From the NCBI RefSeq assembly GCF_037176765.1, contig NC_090023.1:107825866-107889865 (forward strand): a stretch of DNA of 64,000 nt, in the 5' to 3' direction. Positions 47,801 through 55,908 of the stretch are shown piece by piece. The stretch comes from Anolis sagrei (taxonomy: Eukaryota; Chordata; Lepidosauria; Squamata; Anolidae). Each line of letters opens with the position of its first letter. The stretch's first letter is position 1. The translations under genes and the position numbers were made by a program. Under the pieces are notes generated by a model. It was not told the DNA's origin. It searched no databases and saw only the letters and a program-made list of their open reading frames with translations.

Positions 47801-48021
47801 TGGAATAACTTTGCACTTTTCTGATAAAATATAAGTTTCCCCAATCCCGCAGTGTCCATTTCATCACAACATTCAGGGTGGATTGTACCCATGTGAATCT
47901 GTATGTTTTCATAGTCAGAGCCCTTAAAATTACAGTGATCACACTCTAATCGCTCTGTTGTTTTATGCAGGATGTTCAAAATGCCAATTTTTCTGCTGTC
48001 AGCTGGCAAAACACTACACAT
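44890..48021 (-). CDS. CHAMP1: CHAMP1, zinc-finger chromosome alignment phosphoprotein, 1043 aa
   Basis: Ortholog of vertebrate CHAMP1 (ZNF828), which localises to spindle, kinetochores and heterochromatin, binds MAD2L2/REV7 and POGZ, and maintains kinetochore-microtubule attachment. Seen here: N-terminal C2H2 fingers at C27-C30-H43-H48 and C75-C78-H91-H95 joined by a conserved GLGKLIFYQKSAKLFHCHKC; a long Pro/Ser/Glu region (about 130-790) of SPE, FPE/FSE and WK/WR motifs; a basic stretch KKKPRKK (824-830); an acidic Ser-rich segment; then conserved EEEIAKYMKRGKGKYYC and three C-terminal fingers (about 917-938, 946-966, 973-992). Human CHAMP1 is 812 aa; the extra length is in the middle, including four SPEPRRHSP units (about 311-357). 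The coding region is one uninterrupted exon, as in mammals. An in-frame TAA at 48036-48034 makes 48021 the first available start; the first 24 residues differ from mammals. Stop TGA at 44892-44890. Confidence 0.97.
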   Translation of the reverse strand: MCSVLPADSRKIGILNILHKTTERLECDHCNFKGSDYENIQIHMGTIHPECCDEMDTAGLGKLIFYQKSAKLFHCHKCFFTSKIFCNVYYHITAHHAVSDKWSEEQKDLSDTETQPIKKPYLVETQKPSLSPESQKPSISLECQKLVASEPLKSDDGLFSKTQKSTTVTLVEQHRIASPACPEPQKPLSVTPELPKPITPVLSESLEPTPSVTSEPMKPVSVESPELPKPISALLPESQKPTTATYIEPQKPLPIVHPELFVTVPEPEKKAPLVPLEPQKPIPPVSPEPQKITQSVSPPASTSEPQKFTPRVSPEPRRHSPAVSPEPRRHSPAISPEPRRHSPAVSPEPRRHSPAVSPELKKFPLGALSSEPRRHIPQMRRPTSALSPEPRKPEPPLSPDPWRTCPNIAPESWRSAPSICHEQQKSITVSPWSPKPPQSMPIEPRRPASEPRRPGHLMSPESQRFVSEPWKSSPLPESQKSSFASSEPWKPISSVYPEGWKPVLSPDTWRPSPSVPPPIPPPMQTELRKPCPPMSPEIWKPSFFPEQRKPTPPVSPDPWKFPSDSRKSPFFSETHKPAPFVSSELQKRALFSESRKRALFPESKKSVSADLQKRSFFHEAPMTFSEIPKHALFSDSHRPLPVSSETPKHSFFPEPQKHVAVSSEVQDHAPFSEPQRSPVVSHEVLKSSPVSPEIQKPASFAEFQKSSPGSPEKQRQSFFAEPSKHSLSPELQKPFSEQKQIFGSDAHKPVETVGMEDHKTTFSDFNQPAASVLSDLQACTESVNKDYFIEHPEIENPFGNLLASKEPPTQVKEPPEEVLYPCPKKKPRKKNQEISCTDLNSSESGNTEMETSEVKEQDSSSDQEQFDTESSDHNKDTKTDEATPTKCSLQFTEEKEAFIPEEEIAKYMKRGKGKYYCKICCCRAMKKGAVLHHLVNKHNVHSPYKCDVCGKAFLLESHLKNHVVAHGQTILKCPHCSFETNFPRGFKKHLTHCQNRRNEETNKKQLDTNTEPQSESQPSEEAVNVPVEGTEPPNESLAEPQIQ
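46953..47090 (-). repeat. CHAMP1: 33-bp coding minisatellite in CHAMP1, four units
   Basis: Four in-frame units encode V/ISPEPRRHSPA, differing from each other by only a few bases. Each adds 11 residues. They lie in the SPE-motif region, and the near identity of units suggests a recent or homogenised expansion. Diverged SPEP-type units surround them. Confidence 0.9.
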
Positions 48022-48052
48022 GTTTGAAAACTGTTATGTTCCAGAATTCCTG
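48019..48052 (-). promoter_or_regulatory. CHAMP1: CHAMP1 5' UTR end and splice acceptor
   Basis: On the minus strand, CTCTATTTCAG precedes GAATTCTGGAACATAACAG, with AG ending at 48050 and the ATG 28 nt downstream. This pyrimidine-rich acceptor fits a short non-coding start of the coding exon, matching the mammalian arrangement of upstream non-coding exons. Confidence 0.7.
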
Positions 48053-49019
48053 AAATAGAGATTTAAAAATTAGGACCGAAGTACATAAAATATTGTTAAA
48101 ATAAAATTCTAAAATAAAGTTAGCAAATAAATGATAGCTCAGTGAATTAAGTATACGGTACACGTATTAAGAAAAACTGAATAATGCTATTATTGCAAAA
48201 CACTCTACAGCTATTAAGGTGCATGCATCATCTGCTGCTTTGACAGACTATGTTACAAATTCACTGCACAAAGAATTTTTAAATATAAATGACTTCATTG
48301 TATACAAAACCATCAGCTGAGTCTGCAAAGGCAATTTATGCTGTGCACTTGTTACAGATGCTTCTTACGGTTGCTGAAAGCCCAACAAAATAAACAATCT
48401 GCAGAGAGTATCCACCCACTGCTTATACTGACCAACAGGATTATAACCAAGACGTTATGAGGAGCCTGAACTTCTAACTCCAATGAAGTGAAAGTGGATT
48501 AATGTGTGGATTATGATATAGGTTTAAAAGTGGACATTTCTCTATTTTATACTAAAAGTATGCTTTCCCCTCATTCTTGTTCAAAAAGCAGAATCTCATT
48601 GCATCATAACTCATAATGTGTCTTGCACTCTAAAGTCAGTTTAAATCAGTTTTGAAGCCGAGCAATACTGAAAGACTCAAACAAAAGCCTGGCTGGCTAA
48701 TGCATAGCAAACTATGCACTGCACTCTTTATATTATTCAAAATAACTCAGCGTGCTTTGTTATGATACAGCTACAGTTCCTTTCAAATTGGCAACTTTAA
48801 TCTTACTTAAAGTGCAAAATGTTCTCTGTCTAGTAAATAAAGAATCTATAAATCAAATTGATTCTCTCTGTAACTCCCTAACCTCTTCTGGAACTGATGA
48901 AGGGACACTGGACTGCTGGGCAGGAGAGCTGGGGGAGGAGGTAGGAAGAGAAAGGTTCACAGCATGAACTGAAATTCAGCCACAGAATACCACATATGAT
49001 GGGGTTTACCAGTTCAAAA

Positions 49020-49168
49020 TAACAGCGCTCCATGCAGTCATGCTGGCCACCTGACCTTGGAAGCATTTACGGACAATGCCAGCAATTCCGCTTAGAAATA
49101 GAGATGAGCAATACCCCCAGACTCGGACATGACTAGACTTAATGTCAGGGGAAACCTTTAATCTTTAC
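49020..49168 (+). mobile_element. Sauria-type SINE, 5'-truncated, with 14-bp target duplication
   Basis: Contains CGCTCCATGCAGTCATGCTG, CCCCAGACTCGGACATGACT and TTAATGTCAGGGGAAACCTT. TTACCAGTTCAAAA lies at 49006-49019 and 49169-49182. Classic LINE-mediated, 5'-truncated insertion, antisense to CHAMP1 in its intron. Confidence 0.92.
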
Positions 49169-49316
49169 TTACCAGTTCAAAAAAGGGCTACACTGCATGT
49201 TAAACTCAATTAATGTAAATTAATAAAATTAATTGAGAGCCAAAATTGCTGAACAGATTATTTAAATAATTAGGGGAAAACAATACTACACACAACATAT
49301 ATTAGGATTAAGTATT

Positions 49317-50159
49317 GGCAGTCCTCAAGTTACAAACATCTAATTTACATGGAACACCTAGTTACAAACGGGGGTGAGACAACAGTGAGAGAAATGTACC
49401 CTAGGAAGGGAAATTCACTTCTGTGAGAGCTATCATGATGAAAAGGTGTCTCTACTGAAGCTTTATCACCAATCCTAATTTCTACAACACATTTTGAAAA
49501 ATCCAATTGTCATAAGAAAAAAAAGTGAGGTAAAAACTTCTGAACAGGGGCACAGACAACAAAAAAAGGCAGAACCATTCCTTAATCTCTTTGAATTTTT
49601 TTATTACTGCCCTGTTTTCCTTAAAAAAGACAGTGTCTTATATTAAATTTTGCTCCCAAAGATGCACTAGGTCTTATTTTCAGGGGATGTCTTATTTTTC
49701 CATTAAGAAGAATTCACATTTATTGTTGAACAAAAAATGAACAATTATTATATACTGTACAGTAGTTGTCAGTATATAATAATTTTACTGGTCCTCATAC
49801 ACAGGGCCACAAAAAATAAGGGCTGTAAAGTACTTGGCTCCCACACACTGCCTGAAGACTTGTAACGATCTCCCACAGCAGATCCTGTACCACTTGTACA
49901 GCAGGGACGGTATTGCAGCTTCCAGCCACCACGCGAAGCATACTTCTAAACAAAAACTTTACTAGGTCTTACTTTCATGGGAGGCTTTCTATTTAGCAAT
50001 TCAGCAAAATCTCTACTAGGTCTTATTTTCAGGTGATGTCTTATTTTCGGAGAAACCGGGTGGATTTACACTTTACAAATACACCTCTCACTTACATACA
50101 AATTCAACTTATGAACAAACCAACAGCACCCATCTTGTTTGTAACCCAACAACTATCTG
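49317..50159 (+). mobile_element. Tigger-like MITE family A, split by another MITE
   Basis: Left GGCAGTCCTCAAGTTACAAA and right CATCTTGTTTGTAACCCAAC then AACTATCTG match the 26865 element's ends, with shared GAAGCTTTATCACCAAT and GGGGCACAGACA blocks. The middle is replaced by an unrelated element at 49602-50066. Confidence 0.7.
49602..50066. mobile_element. nested DNA-transposon MITE (CTTATTTTCAGGGGATGTCTT family)
   Basis: Ends CTGCCCTGTTTTCCTT and TCGGAGAAACCGGGTGGA are imperfectly inverted. TAGGTCTTATTTTCAGGGG at 49668 and GGTCTTATTTTCAGGTGATG near the right end repeat the subterminal motif. Probably Tc1/mariner type, superfamily uncertain. Confidence 0.5.
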
Positions 50160-50339
50160 TATTTTAAAATATAAAATACCTTTCTTTTTCACCAAAATGA
50201 GTGTATTCTTACACATTAGGTTATAATACTGGCCCATAAAGTATTTTTTGGTATGAGAACTGTTGTGTGCTATTTCTGTGGCTATGATGCCATCATTTCA
50301 TAATAATGAAATCCAGTGACATGGCAGCAGACAGTTCCT

Positions 50340-51810
50340 CGACCTGCATCCCCGAGGTAAAAGAAGGCTCCTGATAACTCTATGAATGAGAGATATCCAG
50401 GTTATCCTATCGTCAACAGCCCTGCTCAGATCTTGCAGACACAGGACCACTATTTTTTTGTTTGTCTTTTAAATCATGTCATCTCATAGTATCTGCAAAG
50501 TACACCAGTCTCAGTTTAATCAACTCGGCTTCAGGAGATGGTTGATCCTTAATTTGCTCTCAGACCCATTTATTTGTCTTTTTAGGACTCATGGGTATCT
50601 GTAGAACTCTTCTCCAGCACATCACAGATTAATTTATGTCCTTGTCTTCTTTCGTCAGTTTTTAGCTTTCACAACCATACACAGAAATGGAAAATAAATA
50701 CAATGGCATGGATGTTGGACAATCCTAACTTTTGTATTCAAGGATATATTTTGACACTTCATGATCTTGTGTAGTTTCTTCACGGTCTTCTTCTGATTTC
50801 TTGACTACAGTCACCATTCTGATTAATAACTGAGATAAATTATGGGAATTCTTGAACTAAATGACTGTTGTCTACTTTAAATTATGCATTATTTTTATCT
50901 TCTACCTTTGCACTTTCTCCCTTGACATTCTTCGCTAATAGTTCAATCTTTGTTATATTCTGCTAGTAGTATGCTGTCATCTGCACATTGTTAATAGCTG
51001 ATGTTCCTTCCTCCAATTTTCACAATGCCTTCCTCCATGTCCAGTCTTGCTTTATGTATGATACATTAAACAAGCAAGTTAACAGATAGATTGATAAAGA
51101 TGCAGCCTTGCATGGCCCCACTGCCAATTGTAAACCATTTTGCTTCTCTGTATTCTGTATAGACTATTTCCTGAGTGCAGGTTATGCGCCGGGAAAACAA
51201 AATTTTGTTTCACACTCATTTCTTTAACAGTGATCCATAGTTATCATCACATACATAATGAAAGCTTCAGTACGATTTATAATGCATAGGCTTATTTTCT
51301 TCTGGATTTTTGTGTGTTCCATTATTCAAGTTTGCAATATGATCCTACTGTCTACCTTTCCTGAAAATAGCTTGGAGAGAAAGCATTTCTCTCTCCATAT
51401 ATAGCAAAAAAATTGTTGTAGAGTTTTGAGAACTACTTTGCTTGCATAGAAAATCAATACAATTGTCACATGGTTACTATAATCCCTGGTATCTCCTTTC
51501 TCGGGGATTGGAACATATATTTTGCATTTCCAATATGTGGGTCATTCCTAAATTTTCCATAAGTTTGACAGATTTTAGTTAAAACTAGAGTTCTGTCTTA
51601 TTACCTTGGAGCAGCTCTACTGCCATCTGTTGCTGGTGATTTATTTCTCCTAAGTGCTCAGAGTGCAGCTTTCACATCCAGTTTCGAAAATTGTAGGTGC
51701 ATCTTTAAATAATTTTTCCCTGAAAGGAATCTGTCATCCTTTCATCTCTTCTATACAGTTCTTTGGTGTATTGTTTCCATCAGCTCTACTACATTCCTTT
51801 TATACCATGG
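50340..51810 (-). mobile_element. RTE-BovB LINE remnant, 3' 1.5 kb
   Basis: Minus-strand translation in several frames gives WCWRRVLQIPMSP..KTNKWV, KLRLVYFADTMR, RLDMEEGIVKIGGRNIS..ADDSILLAE and similar BovB ORF2 pieces. The 3' end near 50345-50450 has the BovB tail (GCAGGGCTGTTGACGATAGG, ATCTCTCATTCATAG). Many disruptions, so old. It lies in the CHAMP1 intron in sense orientation. Confidence 0.8.
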
Positions 51811-52621
51811 GGGTCCATGCTTTTTAAAAATTATGTTAAACTGCTAGAAGAAGTTATCTGCAGAGTTATAGTGAATCTATATTGTAGATTTAATGTAATA
51901 TGATACCAGTGTAACTGTCATGACTCAATACTATTGTAAGAAAATATTTTTGGCAGGAAGATGGGCTCCCCTGACTAACGAGGCCCTATGCATAAGCACA
52001 CCTAAGCACAATGGTACATCCAGGACTGATGACACTGTACACTCCTGGAAAGTTGATTATTTATTTTTGTTTTATTTTGAGGTGACTTCCTCAATTCTGT
52101 TAGTAAATGAAAAACGCAACCACCTAGCCTGACACTAGTCATGTTAAACCAGTTTTACTAAATTAACTGTCACTTGCAAACAAGAATGCACCTGAAGACT
52201 GAGGGTATGTAGACCACTCTATACTGTTATGACTGTAATTAAAAATCAAATTAATAATGGGTATGTGCCTTGAAGATCACATGAAATAATTACAGTAGGA
52301 ATTCTGAAAGGAGGAGCGCATCCTACATACGTAGTCAGGTGCAAACCCCAAAGAATGGACTAAACCTACAAATCCCCAGTTTGGTTGATTGAGCTAGCAA
52401 CAGAAAACCAGAATCTGGCACACAAACTTTTAAAATAGTAGATGTAATTGTTTATTAATGTTTAGATCACTGGCCATTCATATACACAAATCTGAAATAT
52501 AATATAAAAGTACTACAACAAAAAGGACTACTGTATGTACATAAACAGCTTGGATATTTAAAAAATCCTGTATGATGTTCCTAATATATTAACTGTCAAG
52601 TTATTACTGGCAATCAATGAC
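51811..52621. other. no recognisable feature
   Basis: Intronic, AT-rich; short frames only. Confidence 0.45.
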
Positions 52622-52738
52622 ACAGAGGCTGTATCCACACAGCACAATTACAGATCCCATTTTAAGCGCCATGGCTCCATCCTACGAAATCTTGGGATGT
52701 GAAGTTTGGCAAAGGATTTCCCATTCTCCTGTTACACT
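52622..52738. mobile_element. MITE fragment (GATGCATCTACACTGTA family)
   Basis: GGCTGTATCCACACAGCACA, CATTTTAAGCGCCATGGCTC and AATCTTGGGATGTGAAGTTT match half of the palindromic family at 17866. Confidence 0.45.
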
Positions 52739-52740
52739 AT

Positions 52741-52888
52741 GGGCCCTTCCACACAGCCTTATAACCCAGAATATCAAGGCAGAAAATCAACAATATCTGC
52801 TTTGAACTGAGTTATCTGAGTCCACACTGCCATATATTCCAGTTCAATGAAGATAATGTGGGATTTTAATCAGGTGTGTGGAAGGGGG
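52741..52888. mobile_element. MITE (GGGCCCTTCCACACAG family)
   Basis: GGGCCCTTCCACACAGCCTT at left and CAGGTGTGTGGAAGGGGG at right are inverted. The interior has AATATCTGCTTTGAACTGAG, TTATCTGAGTCCACACTGCC. Related copy at 59464. Length 148 bp; superfamily uncertain. Confidence 0.7.
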
Positions 52889-52949
52889 ATCTATTACGCA
52901 ATTAATTCTGAGTGTTTAATTTTCAATGCCTCTCCTTTCAGGGCACCTT

Positions 52950-53480
52950 TTGAATTAAGGACTAAATTGGCAAAACTAAAGATTCCACAGACGGGACCCA
53001 AGGAAAGCAATGCGCATGCGCAGAAAAGCCCCTCAGAGGGCCAGAAAACAACAGAAGCAGAAAATGGAGGCGGGCGCCGATAGGGGAGGGACTTCACGCA
53101 GAAAGGAAAAAGAACCGCCTCCTCCTCCTCCTGTCTCCTTTGTTTATTAATGAAGTACGCGGCACGATTAGGGAGAAGGGGTAAAAAATACCTACCGGGA
53201 GGAAAAACAACGACCACAACGGGCAGAAACGCCGCCCTTGACAGCGCTCCCCTGTAATGGCGGCGGATTCCACAAAAGAGGGTCGAGCGGAACGGCGGGC
53301 GGGGAGGGGGACCAGAGAGGGGGCCCGCGCGCCCAGTAAGGCGCCTTTCTATTGGCTGGCGGCGCCCAAGGGCTGCTCGCGACCTGCCCCGCCTCCGAGG
53401 TAGGCTTTTGGCGCAGGCGCTGTGGTGTTTGCGGGCCGATGCTTTCTGCAGGAGGAGGAGACGGCTGTTGGAAGAGCCGT
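52950..53480 (-). promoter_or_regulatory. CHAMP1: CpG-island promoter, inferred for CHAMP1
   Basis: The only strongly CpG-rich stretch in the window. It contains an NRF1-type TGCGCATGCGCAG (53011), a CCAAT box readable on the minus strand (ATTGGC near 53351), GC boxes (GGGCGGGGAG at about 53297; CCCCGCCTCC at about 53387) and GTAATGGCGGCGG (YY1-like) near 53255. No TATA box on the minus strand near the expected start. CCAAT lies about 70 bp upstream of the likely start at 53270-53290. Assignment to CHAMP1 rests on position and orientation. Confidence 0.7.
53192..53285 (-). other. CHAMP1: candidate CHAMP1 non-coding exon 1
   Basis: Minus-strand sequence from the presumed start region to CCCGGTAG|GTATTT, a reasonable donor. 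It contains no ATG, as expected for a 5' UTR exon. The start is a guess from the CCAAT and GC boxes. Confidence 0.35.
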
Positions 53481-53489
53481 GACATCCCT

Positions 53490-53627
53490 CCCGCCTCTGT
53501 ATAAAAGGAGGGCGGAAGGAAGATGACTCTTAGTTGGAAGCAGAGGTGGTCTGTGGTGGAGTTGGTCCTGGACCCTAATTCTCAACTAAGAGAGGCGTTA
53601 GCCTGGAGTATTTGTCAAAAATTGTGA
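53490..53627 (+). promoter_or_regulatory. TATA-type promoter-like sequence facing away from CHAMP1
   Basis: TCTGTATAAAAGGAGGG at about 53496-53512 is a strong TATA match on the plus strand at the CpG-island edge. About 25-30 bp downstream begins a segment with an inverted pair CTCTTAGTTG (53528-53537) / CAACTAAGAG (53583-53592). A 34-codon frame starts at 53523, with no recognised product. No T-run terminator of the Pol III type follows closely. Confidence 0.35.
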
Positions 53628-53705
53628 TATTATTTGGTGATTATGATATTATTTGTGGCCTACTCATTCTCCTTAAAGCTCAAGGCAGATTGGTGTGCTC
53701 TACAT

Positions 53706-54033
53706 CAGGCATAGGCCAACTTTGGGCCCTCTAGGGCAGTGGTTTTCAACCTGTGGGTCCCCAGGTGTTTTAGCCTAAGACTCCCAGAAATCCCAGCCAC
53801 TTTACTAGCTGTAAGGATTTCTGGGAGTTGAAGGCTAAAGCATTTGGGGACCCACAGGTTGAGAACTACTGCTCTAGGGGTTTTGGACTCCAACTCCCAC
53901 CATTCCTAACAGCCCCAGGCCCCTTCTTTTCCCCCCTCAGCCGCTTAAGCTTAAGGAAAGGGCCTGAGGCTGTTAGGAATGGTGGGAGTTGGAGTCCAAA
54001 AACCCCTAGAGGGCCCACGTTGGCCCATGCATG
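53706..54033. mobile_element. palindromic hAT MITE hosting a second MITE
   Basis: Outer inverted halves: CAGGCATAGGCCAACTTTGG, TTTTGGACTCCAACTCCCAC and CATTCCTAACAGCC, mirrored on the right to GGCCCACGTTGGCCCATGCA. Flanks CTCTACAT/CTCTACAC (53698-53705, 54034-54041), 7 of 8 matching. The centre has CCGCTTAAGCTTAAGG. Another hAT MITE is inserted at 53737. Confidence 0.85.
53737..53871. mobile_element. palindromic hAT MITE, 135 bp, nested
   Basis: CAGTGGTTTTCAACCTGTGG to GTTGAGAACTACTG; perfect 8-bp CTCTAGGG duplication (53729-53736, 53872-53879) inside the left arm of the 53706 element, so it is younger than its host. Confidence 0.93.
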
Positions 54034-54113
54034 CTCTACACTGTGGAATAAATGCAGCAACACACTTTAAAGTGGGGTCGAACTGTTAATTCTACAATGT
54101 AGATGCACCCTTG
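54034..54113. mobile_element. internally deleted MITE (GATGCATCTACACTGTA family)
   Basis: CTCTACACTGTGGAATAAAT at left and GTTAATTCTACAATGTAGAT then GCACCC at right, the two ends of the family joined with most of the interior missing. The 53706 element landed at its left edge. Confidence 0.5.
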
Positions 54114-54340
54114 GGAATCAACTAGTAGAATCCTCTGATGACAAGACTCACAATGGCCCATGGGTCAATACAGATGGCAAAGCCCTTGGTAATTGGTCTC
54201 AAATGGGGTTTTTTTTGGGGGGGGGGGGTTATACAAAAAATGCTCCTGACACATTGGGAAATCAGTTTCCGGTCCTGTACCTCAAATAACTTGGGAAGCC
54301 CTACACTGAAAAAGTCAGGAAGCTAACCAATAAGAAAACT

Positions 54341-54871
54341 GTGTTGTCAAAGGCTTTCATGGCTGGAATTACTGGGCTGCTGTGAGTTTTCCAGGCTGTA
54401 TGGCCATGTTCCAGAAGCATTCTCTCCTGATGTTTTCCCCACATCTATGGCAGGCATACTCAGAGGTTGTGGGCTCAAAGCAAACCTTAAAAACTAAGGC
54501 ATAGACAATGAGAACTGGGAAGCCCTGGCCCTTGAGCGCTCCAGCTGGAAGTCAGGTGTGACCAGCAGTGCTCAATAATTTGAAGAGGCACAAATGGAGG
54601 GCGAAACAGAGAAACATGCCAAGAGAAAGGTGTGTCAAGCCAACCCTGAGACTGCCTTCCACCGGGAAACCAATGCCCTTACTGTGAGAGAAGATGCAGA
54701 TCAAGAATAGGGCTCCACAGTCACCTACGGACCTACCAGTACACTGACCTTGGAAGACTATCCTACTCAGACAATGAGGTATTGCCTAAGTAAGTAAGTA
54801 AGGCTGAAACATCAGGAGATAATGCTTCTGGAGCATGGCTATACAACCTGGAAAACTCACAGCCACCCTAA
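54341..54871. mobile_element. Penelope-like foldback insertion containing a LINE fragment
   Basis: Left inverted terminal repeat 54341-54472 (CAAAGGCTTTCATGGCTGGA, GGCCATGTTCCAGAAGCATT) and right 54801-54871 (GCTGAAACATCAGGAGATAA, TGGAAAACTCACAGCCACCC). AAGAAAACT flanks both sides (54332-54340, 54872-54880). The middle (about 54490-54800) is a LINE-like C-terminal piece. Confidence 0.65.
54490..54800 (+). mobile_element. non-LTR retrotransposon C-terminal fragment with TAAG tail
   Basis: Frame pieces NWEALALERSSWKSGVTSSA then FEEAQMEGETEKHAKRKVCQ, the arginine/lysine-rich end of a LINE endonuclease-reverse transcriptase that precedes a Cys/His motif (here decayed). It ends in a (TAAG)n run at about 54787-54802, a typical LINE 3' tail. 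Clade not determined. Confidence 0.5.
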
Positions 54872-54884
54872 AAGAAAACTAATT

Positions 54885-55030
54885 TCAACTTATTTATTTA
54901 GTTTTATTGTATGCCACCTCTTTCCCTCAACAGAACCCAAGAGACCAACCATCACAAATTCAAAACATTCCCAGGAACATTTAAAACAATTCAAATCATT
55001 TCAAAAACATTTTAAAATCTGTTCAACACA
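54885..55030 (-). mobile_element. L2-like LINE 3' tail, decayed
   Basis: ACTTATTTATTTAGTTTTAT then TGTATGCCACCTCTTTCCCT is the reverse of a LINE tail of the 30000 type. Weak, about 140 bp. Confidence 0.4.
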
Positions 55031-55339
55031 TACATAGTTTTAATTTATTTGTTTTCGGAGTTTCATAATATATTTTCAAATTCATTAGTCAAAGTTTATT
55101 TTTGTCATTCCAATCCCCAATGACAATCCTCATGTAAACTATCTCGCTGCACATAGTAATTTTGCAGATTGAAACTATAAATGGTTGACTACTTCACCAA
55201 ATATGTGTTTTGAGAAATAATTTTGGATTGATTATTTAAAAAATTATGTTCTCTTTTATCTTACCACTGAAGATATTTCTGGAGATGCCTAATGGTTTTG
55301 AAGTGAAGATATAGTGGCATGATCTTTTTTTTGGAGGGG
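55031..55339. other. no recognisable feature
   Basis: AT-rich spacer ending in a G-homopolymer. Confidence 0.4.
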
Positions 55340-55344
55340 GGGGG

Positions 55345-55556
55345 GGGTCAGGAGCGACTTGAGAAATTACAAGTCGCTTCTGGTGTGAGAGAATTGGCCG
55401 TCTGCAAGGACATTGCCCAGGGAATGCCCAGATGTTTTTGATGTTTTACCACCCTTGTGGGAGACTTCTCTCATGTCCCTGCATGGGGAACTGGAGCTGA
55501 CGGAGGTCATCTGCACTGTCCCCGAATTCGAACCTCCAATCTGTGAGAGCAAGGGT
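55345..55556 (-). mobile_element. tRNA-derived SINE (GACTTGAGAAATTACAAGT family)
   Basis: Reverse-oriented copy: CAGGAGCGACTTGAGAAATT, GTCGCTTCTGGTGTGAGAGA, GGGAGACTTCTCTCATGTCC, GAACTGGAGCTGACGGAGGT, B-box-like GAATTCGAACC. The outermost tRNA-like head is truncated. Confidence 0.8.
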
Positions 55557-55766
55557 ATTCAAAGGAGTTTTTCTAATTTGAAGATGAATACTTTGGTGTG
55601 CCCTTGGACCAATGATATAAATATACGTAACACAGAAACTTACAGATATTGAACTGCTGTCCTGAATGGCCTCTTTGCATTCATACTTGCGTGAGACATA
55701 CTGCATTTCAAGATTTCCCTGAGTCCATAAGTTGTTTTTCTTTCATGCATCTCATAAACCCTAATG

Positions 55767-55900
55767 TAGTGGTTCTCAACCTGTGGGTCTCCAGATGTTT
55801 TGGCTTCAACTCCCAAAAATCCTAACAGCTGGTAAACTGGCTGGGATTTCAGGGAGTTGTAGGCCCAAACACCTGGAGACTCACAGGTTGAGAACCACTG
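55767..55900. mobile_element. palindromic hAT MITE, 134 bp
   Basis: TAGTGGTTCTCAACCTGTGG to GGTTGAGAACCACTG; CCCTAATG/CTCTAATG flank it (55759-55766, 55901-55908), 7 of 8 matching. Confidence 0.9.
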
Positions 55901-55908
55901 CTCTAATG

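Larger units (their letters stand above)
48050..53191 (-). other. CHAMP1: inferred CHAMP1 first intron
   Basis: Span between the acceptor at 48050 and a candidate donor at 53191 (minus strand GTAG|GTATTT). About 5.1 kb, holding a truncated Sauria SINE, a nested Tigger-like MITE, a 1.5-kb BovB remnant and small MITEs. No other exon is recognised, but additional non-coding exons cannot be excluded. Confidence 0.45.

Noticed and set aside
53490-53627. Pol III snRNA-type gene behind the TATA box
   Set aside because: No TTTT terminator close downstream and no recognisable proximal element; kept only as a possible Pol II divergent transcript.
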